Origin: Argentina anserina
Taxonomy: Eukaryota; Streptophyta; Magnoliopsida; Rosales; Rosaceae
Assembly (NCBI RefSeq): GCF_933775445.1
Contig: NC_065877.1
Location: 19,592,001-19,656,000 of the forward strand
DNA length: 64,000 nucleotides
Direction of reading: 5' to 3'
This document shows positions 22,831-33,246 of this stretch, piece after piece; position 1 is the first letter of the stretch; the number at the start of each line of letters is the position of its first letter. The position numbers were made by a program, and so were the translations under genes. The notes below the pieces were generated by a model, which was not told the DNA's origin, did not search any database, and worked only from the letters and a program-made list of their open reading frames with translations.

Positions 22831-24450
22831 ATGTAATTTTGTAGACACCAGAAGGTACATTTTCTTCCTTTCCAGCCTCATCATCCACACAATAAACCAA
22901 TTTACCAAAAGGTACATTTTCTTCCCTTCCGGTCTCATCCTCTACAAAATAATCCACAACAACATCAATATATTTCAAACTCAAATAAAATAACAATATC
23001 ATTATATAATATAATGACATATATATGTGTATTACAATTACCATTAAATACACACACATATATATATATCACTATCTATATATATTAACACAAGTTACTT
23101 ATCTTCAAAGAAAACATTTTACTTGATTATATATAAAATGGATATGTATTTAATTAGTCACTGTCAAGAGTAACATTGACGTAATGAGATTTACTCACCT
23201 CTTATTCCCGTTGCGTCTTCTACTTCACCAAGTGAGGTTCACTCTCTCGTCTCGTCTACACCTAAGTAACATAGTCTTCACTTAGTAACAATAGAGACTA
23301 AAAGTAATTTAACTCAACCCACAACTCACTAACAAAGCCAAGGAGTTTATTGCCCTCTCTCATTCTCTTCCAACAACCTTAAAAACAAACTATAGGATCT
23401 CGTAAGGTCTCAACACCCAAAATAAAACCAAACCAATAGAATTAGCACCTACCACTACTTGCAACAACTTAACCAACATCACAAATACATAAACAATACT
23501 CGTAATGACAAGCACCACAACCACAAGGCACCAACTACTCTAAATGTTGATTTAAACACGTCACCACGCACTGCCAAACCTGCGCGTGGGTCCATCAACA
23601 CAAAGTCACTCAAAACCTCATGACCCCAACATAAAAGTTATAGATCACAATGAGATGGAGATTTTTTATACCTGCACTCAAGTCTAAATCGGCTGAGAAG
23701 TCGCCAGAAAACGATTAGAAAGTCAACGGTGTGTTGGGGTTTTCAACTTGGATTTGCAAGTCGATTTGATCCTCACAATTCTTGGAATCGACCTCGGAGA
23801 ATAGAAATCAGTGAAATGGAAGTATTCACGAGCCTTGGCATCATTGGAAAGATTGACTATTCAAGAACTTTCGGGGCGTCAAGGACGGTCACCGTCTGAG
23901 GCTTGGCTCAAATGAAGGGGGACGTCGGGCTGGTTATTTTGGAAGGTGACTTGAGTGCTGAAGTCTGTGGACGAAGGAGAACGGTGGTAGAGAAGGTCGG
24001 ATGTCGAAAGGAAAACAATGAGATGAATAGTCGTGCCAAACACGCAGCTCTCTCTCTCTCCTCTCTCTCTCTCTTCAATTTTCTGATTTTTAGGTTTTAC
24101 CCCAATTTCCCTTTTGCTCCCTTTATACCCCTCCCAAATCGGAAACTAAAATATATTTACTAACAACTTTCGCATACGATACCTGAAATAGGTGTGTCAC
24201 GTGTCTACGAACTCATATTGACTAGCTTTACGACTTTCGTGAAGAAAGTTATTAGAAATGGGAAATGAATAAAAAGTTAACCCTTGGGTCAAAGGAACTT
24301 ATTCGTTTAACAAGATTTCGGCTCTCAAAACCAATTTCTACTTCGTACAATGGCTACTTAAAAGGTGTAGAATAAGAATTTATACAATTTACCATTCCAA
24401 TAATTTTCAAGAATTACAAGAAATGAGAATCCAAAATTTGGGTTATTACA
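22831..24450 (-). repeat. Gypsy-type LTR in opposite orientation
   Basis: Read on the minus strand it starts TGTAATAACCC at 24450, passes GTTCGTAGACACGTGACA near 24220-24200 and a GTATAAAG promoter-like box near 24128-24121. It then runs through a GA/CT-rich, GC-richer transcribed-type region. The far end is not clear, but lies somewhere in 22830-23100. No coding domain is seen. It stands head to head with the LTR piece at 22641. Confidence 0.55.
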
Positions 24451-24780
24451 AGCACCCTAATTTTTAAAACACTCATTCCTTCTCTCTCGGCCACACATTT
24501 TCTTTTTCTTCTCTTCTCTTTCTTGGGGAGAAGGAAGGAAAGGCCGAGCTTATCAGCACCGACCACACCCAAAACCCAGCCATGCCGCCGCTGCTACTCC
24601 GTACGGTGTATGACTCCATTTAAGATCACCCTTTGCTTGAATTATTTTCGAGTTTGGGGTGGGGTGTCTCAATTTGAGCAATTTTAAGTCGGTGTCCGCA
24701 CTTTTACTTGGTTGCGGACATTCACTTGTGATCCTTTGTGTGTGTGTGTGTATGTGTGTGTGTGTCTATATATATATACA
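24451..24780. other. Spacer with GT/TA microsatellite
   Basis: CT-rich then mixed sequence that may be another gypsy LTR fragment (plus strand). A compound (GT)n-(TA)n-(CA)n microsatellite lies at about 24738-24787. No gene is supported. Confidence 0.4.
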
Positions 24781-24792
24781 CACACATGCCTC

Positions 24793-25130
24793 TTCAGGTG
24801 TGTGGACGTCTCGATTCCGGCGACGGCAGCCCGCAACGGCGCGGCGGACCAGCACAACCGCACTACCCACATCCTGGTGATCCCGTCTGTGCCGGCCAGA
24901 ACTCTATCGGCGGCTGAAATCTGCAAAAATCAAGTTTTTGGGCAAATTCCGGTGATTTCGCGATTCCGGCCGACGTAGGTTGCCGATGGAGCTCCGATCG
25001 GCATAGATGGGACCGTCGAGAGGTGGGGAGTGCGGTTGTCATGGTCCACCCCGCCGTTGCGGACTGCCGTCGCTGGAATCGGCGAATCCGTACCTTACGT
25101 AAGGTACGGACGTCCGCACCTGAAAATTCT
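24793..25130. mobile_element. GC-rich foldback element
   Basis: Left arm TTCAGGTGTGTGGACGTC with GATTCCGGCGACGGCAG pairs with the right arm, whose reverse complement gives TTTTCAGGTGCGGACGTC and GATTCCAGCGACGGCAG. The arms are about 80-100 bp. The open frames across it on both strands are by-products of composition. A perfect palindrome GTACCTTACGTAAGGTAC lies at 25090-25107. The right end resembles the end of the element at 47693-48318. Confidence 0.65.
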
Positions 25131-25422
25131 CCTATATATATCAGTCCCCTTCTAGAGCATACCTCTGCTAAAAAATTAAAGAGCGGACGTTCCAATTTTT
25201 CAGTCACATTTTCACATATCAACCATTTAGATTTTAGAATTTAATGTATAGATCACTTCTGTAAAGTTCATACAATTTGATGATCCTTTGAGCTTTAGTT
25301 ATCGTGTTTACACAAACGGTTCATGTTGAACAATTTCTGTGTGTTTATTGATTTAATACAGTTTCGATACCTTAATGATCACTAAATAGATTGAAAATTT
25401 GTACATATCATCTTGTCATACA

Positions 25423-27333
25423 CAAGGAACAAAATCTCTCCGATATTTCCAATATATCCTCCGATATCTCTATTTTTAAAAAAAATGATATATCTTAGGG
25501 GTAAATATCTTATTTTTTCCCGTATCTGCGATATTTTTCCGATAACATAAAATATCTCCGATATTGCTATAATATTTACGATATATCCGATATATTTTCG
25601 ATATTTTAGAGAAATATTTGAAAATTTTCACTTGAATTTTTTTTAACTCATTTTGAGGATGTCTTGGACTCTCCTTGACATGGAGTTTTTGATTAATTAA
25701 TCACCTCGAACCTCGAGGGATATAAAAAAATAAGACTAGAAGAGTAGTCATTCAATCAGCTAATTTTTAATTTTTCGTAAAAGATATCGAGATGAGGAGT
25801 GAAAGTTCAAGTCTTAACTCTTAAAAATCAAGTCATATCAGTGACCAATGCTCTCCTTAACCTTGAGGGAATCCAAAATAAAAGGTCACAATGTAGTCTC
25901 ACACTCTCATGAAAGTCATAAGAGAATATCCAGAATTTTAGTAACAAGTGTTCTCCTCGAGGAATATAGAAAGAGTATTAATATTTATCTTATTGACGTC
26001 ATCTCAAATGATATTTAGATAAGGAGTGTTCTCCTCGAGCACTATTAGGGAAAGTAAGAAAACATGAGTCACATTGTAGTCATTGTCTCCTAGAAGTTTC
26101 ATCATACATTCGTAGATTGCTAGCAACCCGTGAACCCATCATGGAAGGATGATAATATTGAAATTTGCCATGCGTATTTTAGCACAAACGGCTTTCTCTT
26201 CTGCTTGTGAAAAAAAGTGGAGTATTTTTGCTCTTATTCATACAAAGAAAAGGAACTGTCTTGCATATCAAAAGTTGAAAAAACTCGTATACTACTATTA
26301 CAACATGAAGTTACGACTACATGATAAACGAGCAAAGGATAATGTGATCAATGAAAACAACTATATCGATCTATTTCATGTTGTTAGTGAACCACTTCAG
26401 AATGACATTGATCATCTTCATGATTGGATTATGCATGCACACCTCGATGATGAAAATGACAACCCTCCTGCACATGTCGTAGAAAAGGCAACTAATTTTG
26501 TAATTGATGTAAACAAGGTATTATCTGATGAAGTTGGAGACCCGGGAGATGATTCTGATAATGCTAGTGTGTGGGGCGGTGTAGCAACTCTAGATAGTTC
26601 AGATAGTGATGATGATGATAGTGGTGATGGTGGTAATGGTGATGATAGTGGTGGAAGTCGACAAGATGGTAGAGATACAGGGTTTAAATATGGACAATTT
26701 TATGTATGTGGAGAATTTGAGCAGTTTACTTGTGAAAATAATTTTGATCATGCTACCCAAGATGAGAATCATGGATCTAGGTGCAAGAGGATGACAAGAG
26801 GAGCCATTGATGATCAAAATATTTCATCTGATGTTAGTTCAGTTGCCTTAAGTTTTGATTCTATCAGTTTAGACACATAACACAGTAGGATGTCAAACGA
26901 ATCACATGAAGTCAACTATCAATCTGGTCATCCTATTTACAATTATGGTCAGTTTGAAGACGTTTATGATCAATTATCGGGTTGGAATCATCCTTACTAT
27001 CTCATTTTCGGAGAAACTGTTAGTAGCTCAAAAAAGATATATGACTATCATGTTAACCATTACAATTCGTACTATATGGCTCGTATGTCTTGGGCAAACT
27101 ATTGTAGTTTTGTTGACCAACGTGCATATTTTCAAGCACCTAGAGCCTCTTTCTGGTACTAGATAAAATTATTAATTGTATTTGTTTGTATGTAATTCAA
27201 TAATAAATAAATAAATAATTTTGGAAGAGGAACGATATTTTTTTTCCAATATCCCCGATATATCTCTGATATATCCGATATCTCTTTTTTTCAAAAAACG
27301 ATATATCTCCCGATACCGATATTTTGAACCTTG
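25423..27333 (+). mobile_element. hAT transposon, 1,911 bp, TSD GTCATACA
   Basis: Flanked by GTCATACA at 25415-25422 and 27334-27341. Terminal inverted repeats are CAAGGAACAAAATC and CAAGGTTCAAAATATC. Both subterminal regions (25440-25620 and 27235-27325) are packed with CGATAT motifs in both orientations. An 8-bp duplication is diagnostic of hAT, and the interior carries the end of a hAT transposase. The N-terminal and catalytic parts of transposase are not recognisable, so this copy is non-autonomous. Confidence 0.9.
26149..27162 (+). pseudogene. hAT transposase C-terminal region (dimerisation domain), broken
   Basis: The frame carries AFSSACEKKWSIFALIHTKK then RNCLAYQKLKKLVYYYYNM. This matches the hAT C-terminal dimerisation region, whose usual form is 'SSGCERNWSVFE.IHTKKRNRL....LV.V.YN'. 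It is followed by an acidic tail (DSSDSDDDDSGDGG) and the repeated phrase YGQF typical of plant DUF659-type hAT proteins. A TAA at 26878-26880 interrupts it, and the same phase then stays open to TAG at 27160-27162. The Met at 26149 is nominal. The Asp-containing RNase H-like core and BED finger are missing upstream. Confidence 0.8.
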
Positions 27334-27453
27334 GTCATACATACTTAAATACCGAACAGTTGAGATGTGAAAATGTGACCGAAAAGTTTGTCAAATAAGG
27401 ACCTCCTCTCTTTAATTTCAGAGCAGCTACTCTGGAAGGGGACTATATATATA

Positions 27454-27773
27454 CTAAGTAGCACGGACACGGACACGAGTGTCCGTATTGGACACGATTT
27501 GATACGTAGACACGGCATATATAAATTTTTTTTGACACGGACACGTGGTGGACACATTAATTAAATATTTTTTTTAATATATATATATTTATTAAAAAAA
27601 TTATTTTATAAATTTGAAAGTATTTAGAATTTTAGATGTATATATATGTCAAAGTGTGTATTAAAATGATGAAAACATAACTTGTTAGAATGGCTAAAGA
27701 CTTGATAAGTACTTTGGATAACCAAGGTTCGAATCTCACCACAAACATTCTTATTTTTATCACGAGTTTCTCT

Positions 27774-27811
<38 letters not shown>

Positions 27812-28048
27812 GTGTGCATAAATATAACAAAAACTGAATATGTTGGAATGGTTGAGAAGTTGTTGAGTGCCTTAGATGACCAATGTTCGATTCTCACCAT
27901 AAGTACTTTCACTTTTATTATGAGTTGGTGCGTGTCCGCATGTCCGGGGCTCCGGGCCGTGTCCAAAGTCAGTTCGCGTGTCCGAACATGTCTGTATTCA
28001 TGTCGGACACGCAATACGGTGTCATGAGCACGTGTCCATGCTACTTAG
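27454..28048. mobile_element. Small hAT-like element with GTGTCGGACACG-type ends
   Basis: The ends are CTAAGTAGCACGGACACG and its inverted partner CTAAGTAGCATGGACACG. They are flanked by TATATATA (27446-27453) and TGTATATA (28049-28056), an 8-bp duplication with one change in simple sequence. Two diverged internal repeats (about 27645-27765 and 27810-27925) each hold a tRNA-like B box (GGTTCGAATCTCACC in the first). An (AT)n tract lies at 27776-27806. Similar ends occur at 39123-40433. Confidence 0.65.
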
Positions 28049-28067
28049 TGTATATATATATATATAC

Positions 28068-28460
28068 AGTCTCTATCCAGAGTGAAGCTTCACTCTGAAA
28101 TTACAGAGTGAAGTTCCAATTTTAGCACACTTTTCGGTCAAATTTTTTCACTATAAGCGATTCAATATTTAGGTATACTATTCAAGATCATCTCTATAAA
28201 GTTTCATCCAATTTGACAATGGTTTGAGCTTTCAAAATTGAGATTTACACGAACGGTTCACGTTGAACAGTTTTAATTCACTCATTGATTTGATCTAATT
28301 TCAATACCTTAACGATGTTCGAATTAGATAAAATTTTGTAGAGATGATTTTGAATAGTATACCTAAATATTGAATCGCTTATGGTGAAAACATTTGACCG
28401 AAAAGTGTGCCAAAATTGGAACTTCACTCTGTAATTTCAGAGTGAAGCTTCACTCTGGAT

Positions 28461-28467
<7 letters not shown>
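28068..28467. mobile_element. Foldback MITE with ~190-bp inverted repeats
   Basis: The left arm starts AGTCTCTATCCAGAGTGAAG and the right arm is nearly its exact reverse complement for about 190 bp, with scattered changes. It sits between two (TA)n tracts, so a TA duplication is possible but cannot be proved. A loop motif GAACGGTTCACGTTGAAC lies near 28252-28269. No coding potential. Confidence 0.85.
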
Positions 28468-28494
<27 letters not shown>

Positions 28495-29315
28495 CCCAGC
28501 ATCTGAATTCTGAAAAACTACGTACAGATCTTGACTTCGGCAGCTGGAAGGTCGCACTGAGCCATCGTGTGCTGAGACCATACTATCTAGGAACTTGCTT
28601 GGAGAGCATTGTTATGCTGATGAAAACTGCTGTAACATTTCCACTGTATCACACAGCTACCAGCACCTACTGACTATATTTTCATCCACAATCGTTCTGA
28701 TTTGAGAGATTAAAATATTACTTGGTGTTTGATGGCTTAGTACTATAAAAGGTACGTCACAGAGACCAAGTAATCAGATCACATGAAAATTTTGAACAAT
28801 AAGCCAATAAGGTATTAAAAATGGAGAGATTTCGTAAGATCAAGAGACTTTATGAAACTGATAATCCTAAGTTAATCTATCTGATCTTGATCTATCACAT
28901 AACTGATGATCCAAAGTTGCGCGCTTTCCGTGTTTTGTTCTTGGGATTTTCTGGAACTCGTACAGCAAGCTTAGAGAAATGAGAATATCTTTAGCTGCAG
29001 AATCAATGCCTCTTCCTTGGATCCTAATGATTAAAATGACTATCAATTTTCTAAGTTATTGACGACATTCACAATGCACGCATGTTCTGGATCAAGAAAT
29101 AAGTCCAGAGAAGCCTGCAGCAGGTTGTCTGCTAATATTTATTAGTTATCACCTTCAGTTTTATGACCTTAGGATAATGAGGTTAGGAACAAACAAAAAA
29201 TTGTTTAATATGGTCATTGGGTTATCAGGCAACCACTTCAGCTTGGTGCTTCAGCTTTTAAAGGTTCGGTTGAGCTCAGACTTTCAGCTTCGTATTTTTA
29301 TGAAGGGAAGTAACA
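28495..29315. other. Upstream region of the F-box gene
   Basis: A TATA-like CTATAAAAGG at 28743-28752 precedes a 53-codon open frame at 28821-28982 (MERFRKIKRLYETDN...) that I do not recognise. It may be chance or a relic. No other feature is seen. Confidence 0.35.
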
Positions 29316-30287
29316 ATGTCAGATTATCTACCACAGGAAGTGCTGATAGAGATACTCGCAAGATCACCTGTGAAGTCACTATTGAGATTCAGGTGTGTTT
29401 CCAAAACATGGTGCTCTCTAATATCTAGCCCTGCATTCACCACCACTCACCTTAGTCGAGCTCTTCACCACACCAAAATCAGCAAAGCAGGTGAAGGAAA
29501 CCACCTTCTCTTTCGTTATAACGACCGCACAAAGATTAATGATGGATATTCACTGTCATGGAAAGCAGGTGAGCGCTTTGCTTTGCACTGGAATGAGGAA
29601 TCCTTTCCCCACAACTCTCCTATTAAACTTTGTTTTCCATATCAAACTGAATATTACTTCCAGATAGTTGCTTCCGTACATGGAATAGTCTGCCTGGTGA
29701 ATGAAACTAGCTGTTTTGTGTGGAACCCTTCTATCAATAGAATCAAACAGCTTCCTATTGATCTGAAACCTTCATTTCTTCCGAATATGCATCGTCTTGG
29801 GTTTGGCTATGACCGCACTACAGATGACTATAAACTTGTCTATTTAGCAAGGGGTTACTATTCTGAGCTTGCACCTGAGGCTGAGATATACACGCTTAAC
29901 AATACCTCAAAGAGAAAATCTGTTGTCCCTGGTCCACTGAACATCGCCGAACATAATACAATTCCATCAGAGGCTTTTGTGTCTGGTGCACTTCACTGGG
30001 TTGTATGTAGTCATCCATCGAATATGGCTAACTTTCACCACATGATCCTGGCATTTGATATGAGTACTGAGGGGTTCCATGTTATTACGTTACCCAGATG
30101 TTTAGCAAGAAAACACCAGTTAAACATGAATGTTACTGTGTTCAAAGGGTCCCTTTCTCTAGTCCCAAATAATCACACTGTAGGAGGTGGAGAAGAATCT
30201 ACTCGGTATGGATATTGGAAGAGTACGGCAAGACAGAATCTTGGACCAAGCTGTTCAATATCAAGATTCATGGACAAGAACAAATGA
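29316..30287 (+). CDS. F-box protein with F-box-associated domain, frameshifted near its end
   Basis: F-box proteins bind SKP1 and bring substrates to SCF ubiquitin ligases. The first 45 residues form the F-box (YLPQEVLIEILARSPVKSLL, RFRCVSKTWCSLISSP). From about residue 95 the F-box-associated type 1 pattern follows: GIVCLVNE, FVWNPSINRIKQLP, LGFGYDRTTDDYKLVYL, AFVSGALHWVV, ILAFDMSTEGF. The start is the Met directly before the F-box. The frame ends at 323 residues. The remaining part of the domain continues in another phase from about 30205 (see 30215-30520), so one frameshift is inferred. It could be a pseudogene, a sequence error or a truncated expressed gene. No intron is needed. Confidence 0.8.
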   Translation: MSDYLPQEVLIEILARSPVKSLLRFRCVSKTWCSLISSPAFTTTHLSRALHHTKISKAGEGNHLLFRYNDRTKINDGYSLSWKAGERFALHWNEESFPHNSPIKLCFPYQTEYYFQIVASVHGIVCLVNETSCFVWNPSINRIKQLPIDLKPSFLPNMHRLGFGYDRTTDDYKLVYLARGYYSELAPEAEIYTLNNTSKRKSVVPGPLNIAEHNTIPSEAFVSGALHWVVCSHPSNMANFHHMILAFDMSTEGFHVITLPRCLARKHQLNMNVTVFKGSLSLVPNNHTVGGGEESTRYGYWKSTARQNLGPSCSISRFMDKNK

Positions 30288-30520
30288 ATAGGGTGATAGC
30301 ATTCAGAAAGAACGGTGAAGTTCTATATACCAGTGAAATGGGACAATTATTCTCTTATGATCCCAGCACCCAAAAAACGAAAGACATCAACTTTGGAAGA
30401 TGGCTAAACCACTGGCAAGTGATTCAATGTACCCCAGGATCATATTATATAAATACTTACATGGAGAGTCTTGTTCTGTTGAATGCATCATCTGCTGTAT
30501 GCCCATCTTCTCACAGCTAG
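30215..30520 (+). pseudogene. C-terminal part of the F-box-associated domain, out of frame
   Basis: Read in the new phase from about 30204, the sequence gives VWILEEYGKTESWTKLFNI, the conserved 'VW.M.EYG..ESWTK' motif of F-box-associated domains. It continues with a strand-rich tail (GEVLYTSEMGQLFSYDPSTQ) to a stop at 30520. With the upstream frame this would give a protein of about 400 residues, the usual size of the family. A one-base loss near 30200 would explain the break. Confidence 0.8.
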
Positions 30521-30782
30521 TCCTGCGATCAGCCATAAATTAGAAAATCCTACTCCTGCTTCTTTGTTGAGGCACATCTACTGCTCTGTGTTTGTATGTT
30601 CTTGGTATATTTATGCCACGCCACTAATCTTCGGTGCATGTAATGATTCATTTCCACTAAAACAGTAAACCACCACGGGTTACTGATATCTGTTGTATTA
30701 GGTATTCAATACCTGTAAAATGTTACGGTAGAAATTTTATTTTATTTTATTTTTATAAGAAAACTTGAATACATATATTTGT

Positions 30783-31830
30783 GAGATTATCTGCGAAGGT
30801 CGCTGAGGTCAGGTGTGTTTCGAAGATGAGGAACTCTCTCATTTCTAGCCCTCGATTCATCAACACCCATCTGAACCAGGGTCGTCTTCAACAAATCAAG
30901 GGGGAGCTGGTTTTCTATCGTGACTACTATTTGATGGATTATGACATTATGTAATGGAAGATGACCATGGAATGCATATGACAGATTACAGTCAAGCGTG
31001 AAGAGCGCTTCTCTGTGCACAGTGATGATGAATCCTTTCCTCACCGTCCCTACTTGAACCTTGGTTTTCCAGATAGATGTGGGTTTACCATAAACATTAC
31101 TTCCAAAATAGTGGCCTCAGTGTCTGCCTGGTCGATCCAAATCGCTATATTTTTTGGAACCCTTCAGTGAAAGAGTAATGGAGCTCCGTTTTCATTTCAA
31201 TATTCAGTCGTTCTTTCCTGCATCGTCTTGGGTTCTGCTGTGACCGAATTACGAATGACTACAAGCTGGTAAGACAAGTCTGTTTTGGAAGAAAAGACCA
31301 TTATGTGGTTCCAACTGTGGCTGAGATTCTCACTCTTAGAACAAACTTAAGGCGACAACTTGTAGCCCCTGGTGCTATGAACATAACTGTACGACACTCA
31401 TCATCATCACAGGCCTTTGAATCTGCCATCTGGTGCATTCCACCGGGTTGCGAATGGTCAATTAGAAGAGGGCACTTTTCTGCCATATGATTTTACATTC
31501 TAGCATTTGATATGGCTAAGAGTTCTTTCATGAACTTCCTCTGCCCAGCTGTTTAGCAGCAGAATCAAACTTGCATATCCTATAAGGTACTGAACGGATT
31601 ACTTCCTCGGACCGGGCTGACTGGATCACGAGAGAATATGGCGCGGCAGAATCTTGGACTAAGCTATTCAGTACTGATATTCAGGATTCAGGAACAAGCA
31701 ATAAGGAGGGTCACCGTTCACAAATAAGGGTGAAGTTATATTATGTATTCAGGCGAACTGGTCTCTGGATACCTACACGTAGAGCCTTGTTCTATTGGAT
31801 GTAGGCATGTAGCTTATACCTAATGATGGC
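30783..31830 (+). pseudogene. Tandem F-box pseudogene
   Basis: Pieces of an F-box gene like the upstream one appear in order but in shifting frames. They are RCVSK at about 30798, LISSPRF near 30840, ESFPH near 31030, LHRLGFCCDRITNDYKLV near 31220-31270, LAFDMAKSSF near 31505 and REYGAAESWTKLF near 31630-31665. Frameshifts and stops separate them, and most of the F-box is deleted at the front. It lies about 270 bp downstream of the first gene, so a tandem duplication followed by decay is likely. Confidence 0.75.
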
Positions 31831-33246
31831 TAGAAAAAAATTATGATGTTAGCAAGGAACTACTTGCTAATTTGCTATATTTACTATAACATTCTACTCT
31901 GGTTTTTAAACCTACAAAATGTTCAACAGTCGCTTGCAATATCTACCATTATTTATGTTTGTAACAAATTTCTAGGGTATCACTAAAGCATCAAGTATTA
32001 CTGTATGTTTTTGTGCAGAGTTTAATTACATGTCCTGCAACAAGTCTAAAAGCAAAACTTGAAAGGCAGAAAATACAAAACCATATGGTCTCATGACCAA
32101 ACTCAAACAACCTTTAACTGGCCACTGATCCAAGGGCTCTTTAATCTTCAGTTGGGCAAGAAAGTCTCTAAATTAGCAGAGGAAAATGTTCTGATCTATA
32201 ACAGATAACTTCCTTCTGACTCTCTCATATTTGCCCGAGTGAAAAGAACAATTAGCAGAAGAGAAAGCATCTGATTACTTGTGGAACATGATTGGGATAG
32301 TCAACTTAAATCTAATTGGGATTGTCAACTTAAGTCTAGGTGATATATTGGTTCATTGATGTACTGTAGAACTTCCATATATACAACATAGGAAATCCCC
32401 GGTTTTACTGCCATTTTTAATTCCAGGTTTCTTCTATCCATTTAGGGTCATTCAGTCTCCGCTTGTTTGCATCAGAATTACTCCCAAGGGGTTTCAGGCT
32501 TAACGATGTCGGACTGAAATCCTACCTATAGTCTGCTTACATGACTCAAGAAAGTATAACCAGCTTACATGACTCAAGTAAGTATAGCCAGAAAAAGAGA
32601 TGGTTGTCCGAGGTTTTTGTGTAAGAACTTTGGACCCGGAGGAAGGAAAATATACGTTAAATGAATGATAGATCATAGAAATAATAGGGATACTACTACA
32701 TAAACAGAAAACCACTAAGCACTGCATTACGAAATGGAAACAGAGATGAATCACTTATCATTCATCTTAACAGTAGTTTGATGGCTATTTGTGCAAATCA
32801 ACTTGTTTGCAATAATCAAGTAAACTTGTATTTTCAAACAAACCTTCCAAGTTTTGGCAAGAACTCTTTCACACAACCATAATCTAGAATCTTTGGCTCT
32901 ATCCTATATTCCTCTGACCGCACAAACACTTACACTCTCACTAGAATTTAGTACTCTTGTTCAATGGCATTCTAAATTCGCTCTGTAGTGATAGTATTCA
33001 CACTCGTAGTGGTCCCTATAATACTCTATTTGTCTCAATCTGTGCCGAATAATGTTATGAAGATCTTCAGAGTTCAGACTATTAAGTATTAACCATTAGT
33101 CTCATTGCGTAAACACATTTTACAACCACAGACTAATACAGTACTCAACAAGCACAACATTTCCATTAAAGCAGCAACACATCAAGTAAACCAAAGTAGA
33201 AGCCTTAACACCAAAAAACAAAGAAGAGTCTGAAGAAACCTGAGAG
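31831..33246. other. Intergenic region, F-box pseudogene to methyltransferase
   Basis: AT-rich. It includes the 3' flank of the minus-strand methyltransferase gene. A short direct repeat (CTTACATGACTCAAG) occurs at about 32536 and 32564. I see no gene. Confidence 0.5.

Larger units (their letters stand above)
25143..27444. mobile_element. Foldback MITE, split by a hAT element
   Basis: The left arm starts AGTCCCCTTCTAGAG and continues TCACATTTTCACAT. The right arm, reverse-complemented from 27444, starts AGTCCCCTTCCAGAG and continues TCACATTTTCACAT. Without the hAT insertion and one 8-bp duplication it is about 383 bp. Its centre holds AACGGTTCATGTTGAAC near 25316-25332, shared with the element at 28068-28467. 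Confidence 0.8.

Noticed and set aside
24684..25222. Overlapping open frames on both strands
   Set aside because: They lie in the arms of a GC-rich foldback element and mirror each other.
28821..28982. 53-codon frame after a TATA-like box
   Set aside because: No homology recognised. It is too short to call a gene without transcript evidence.
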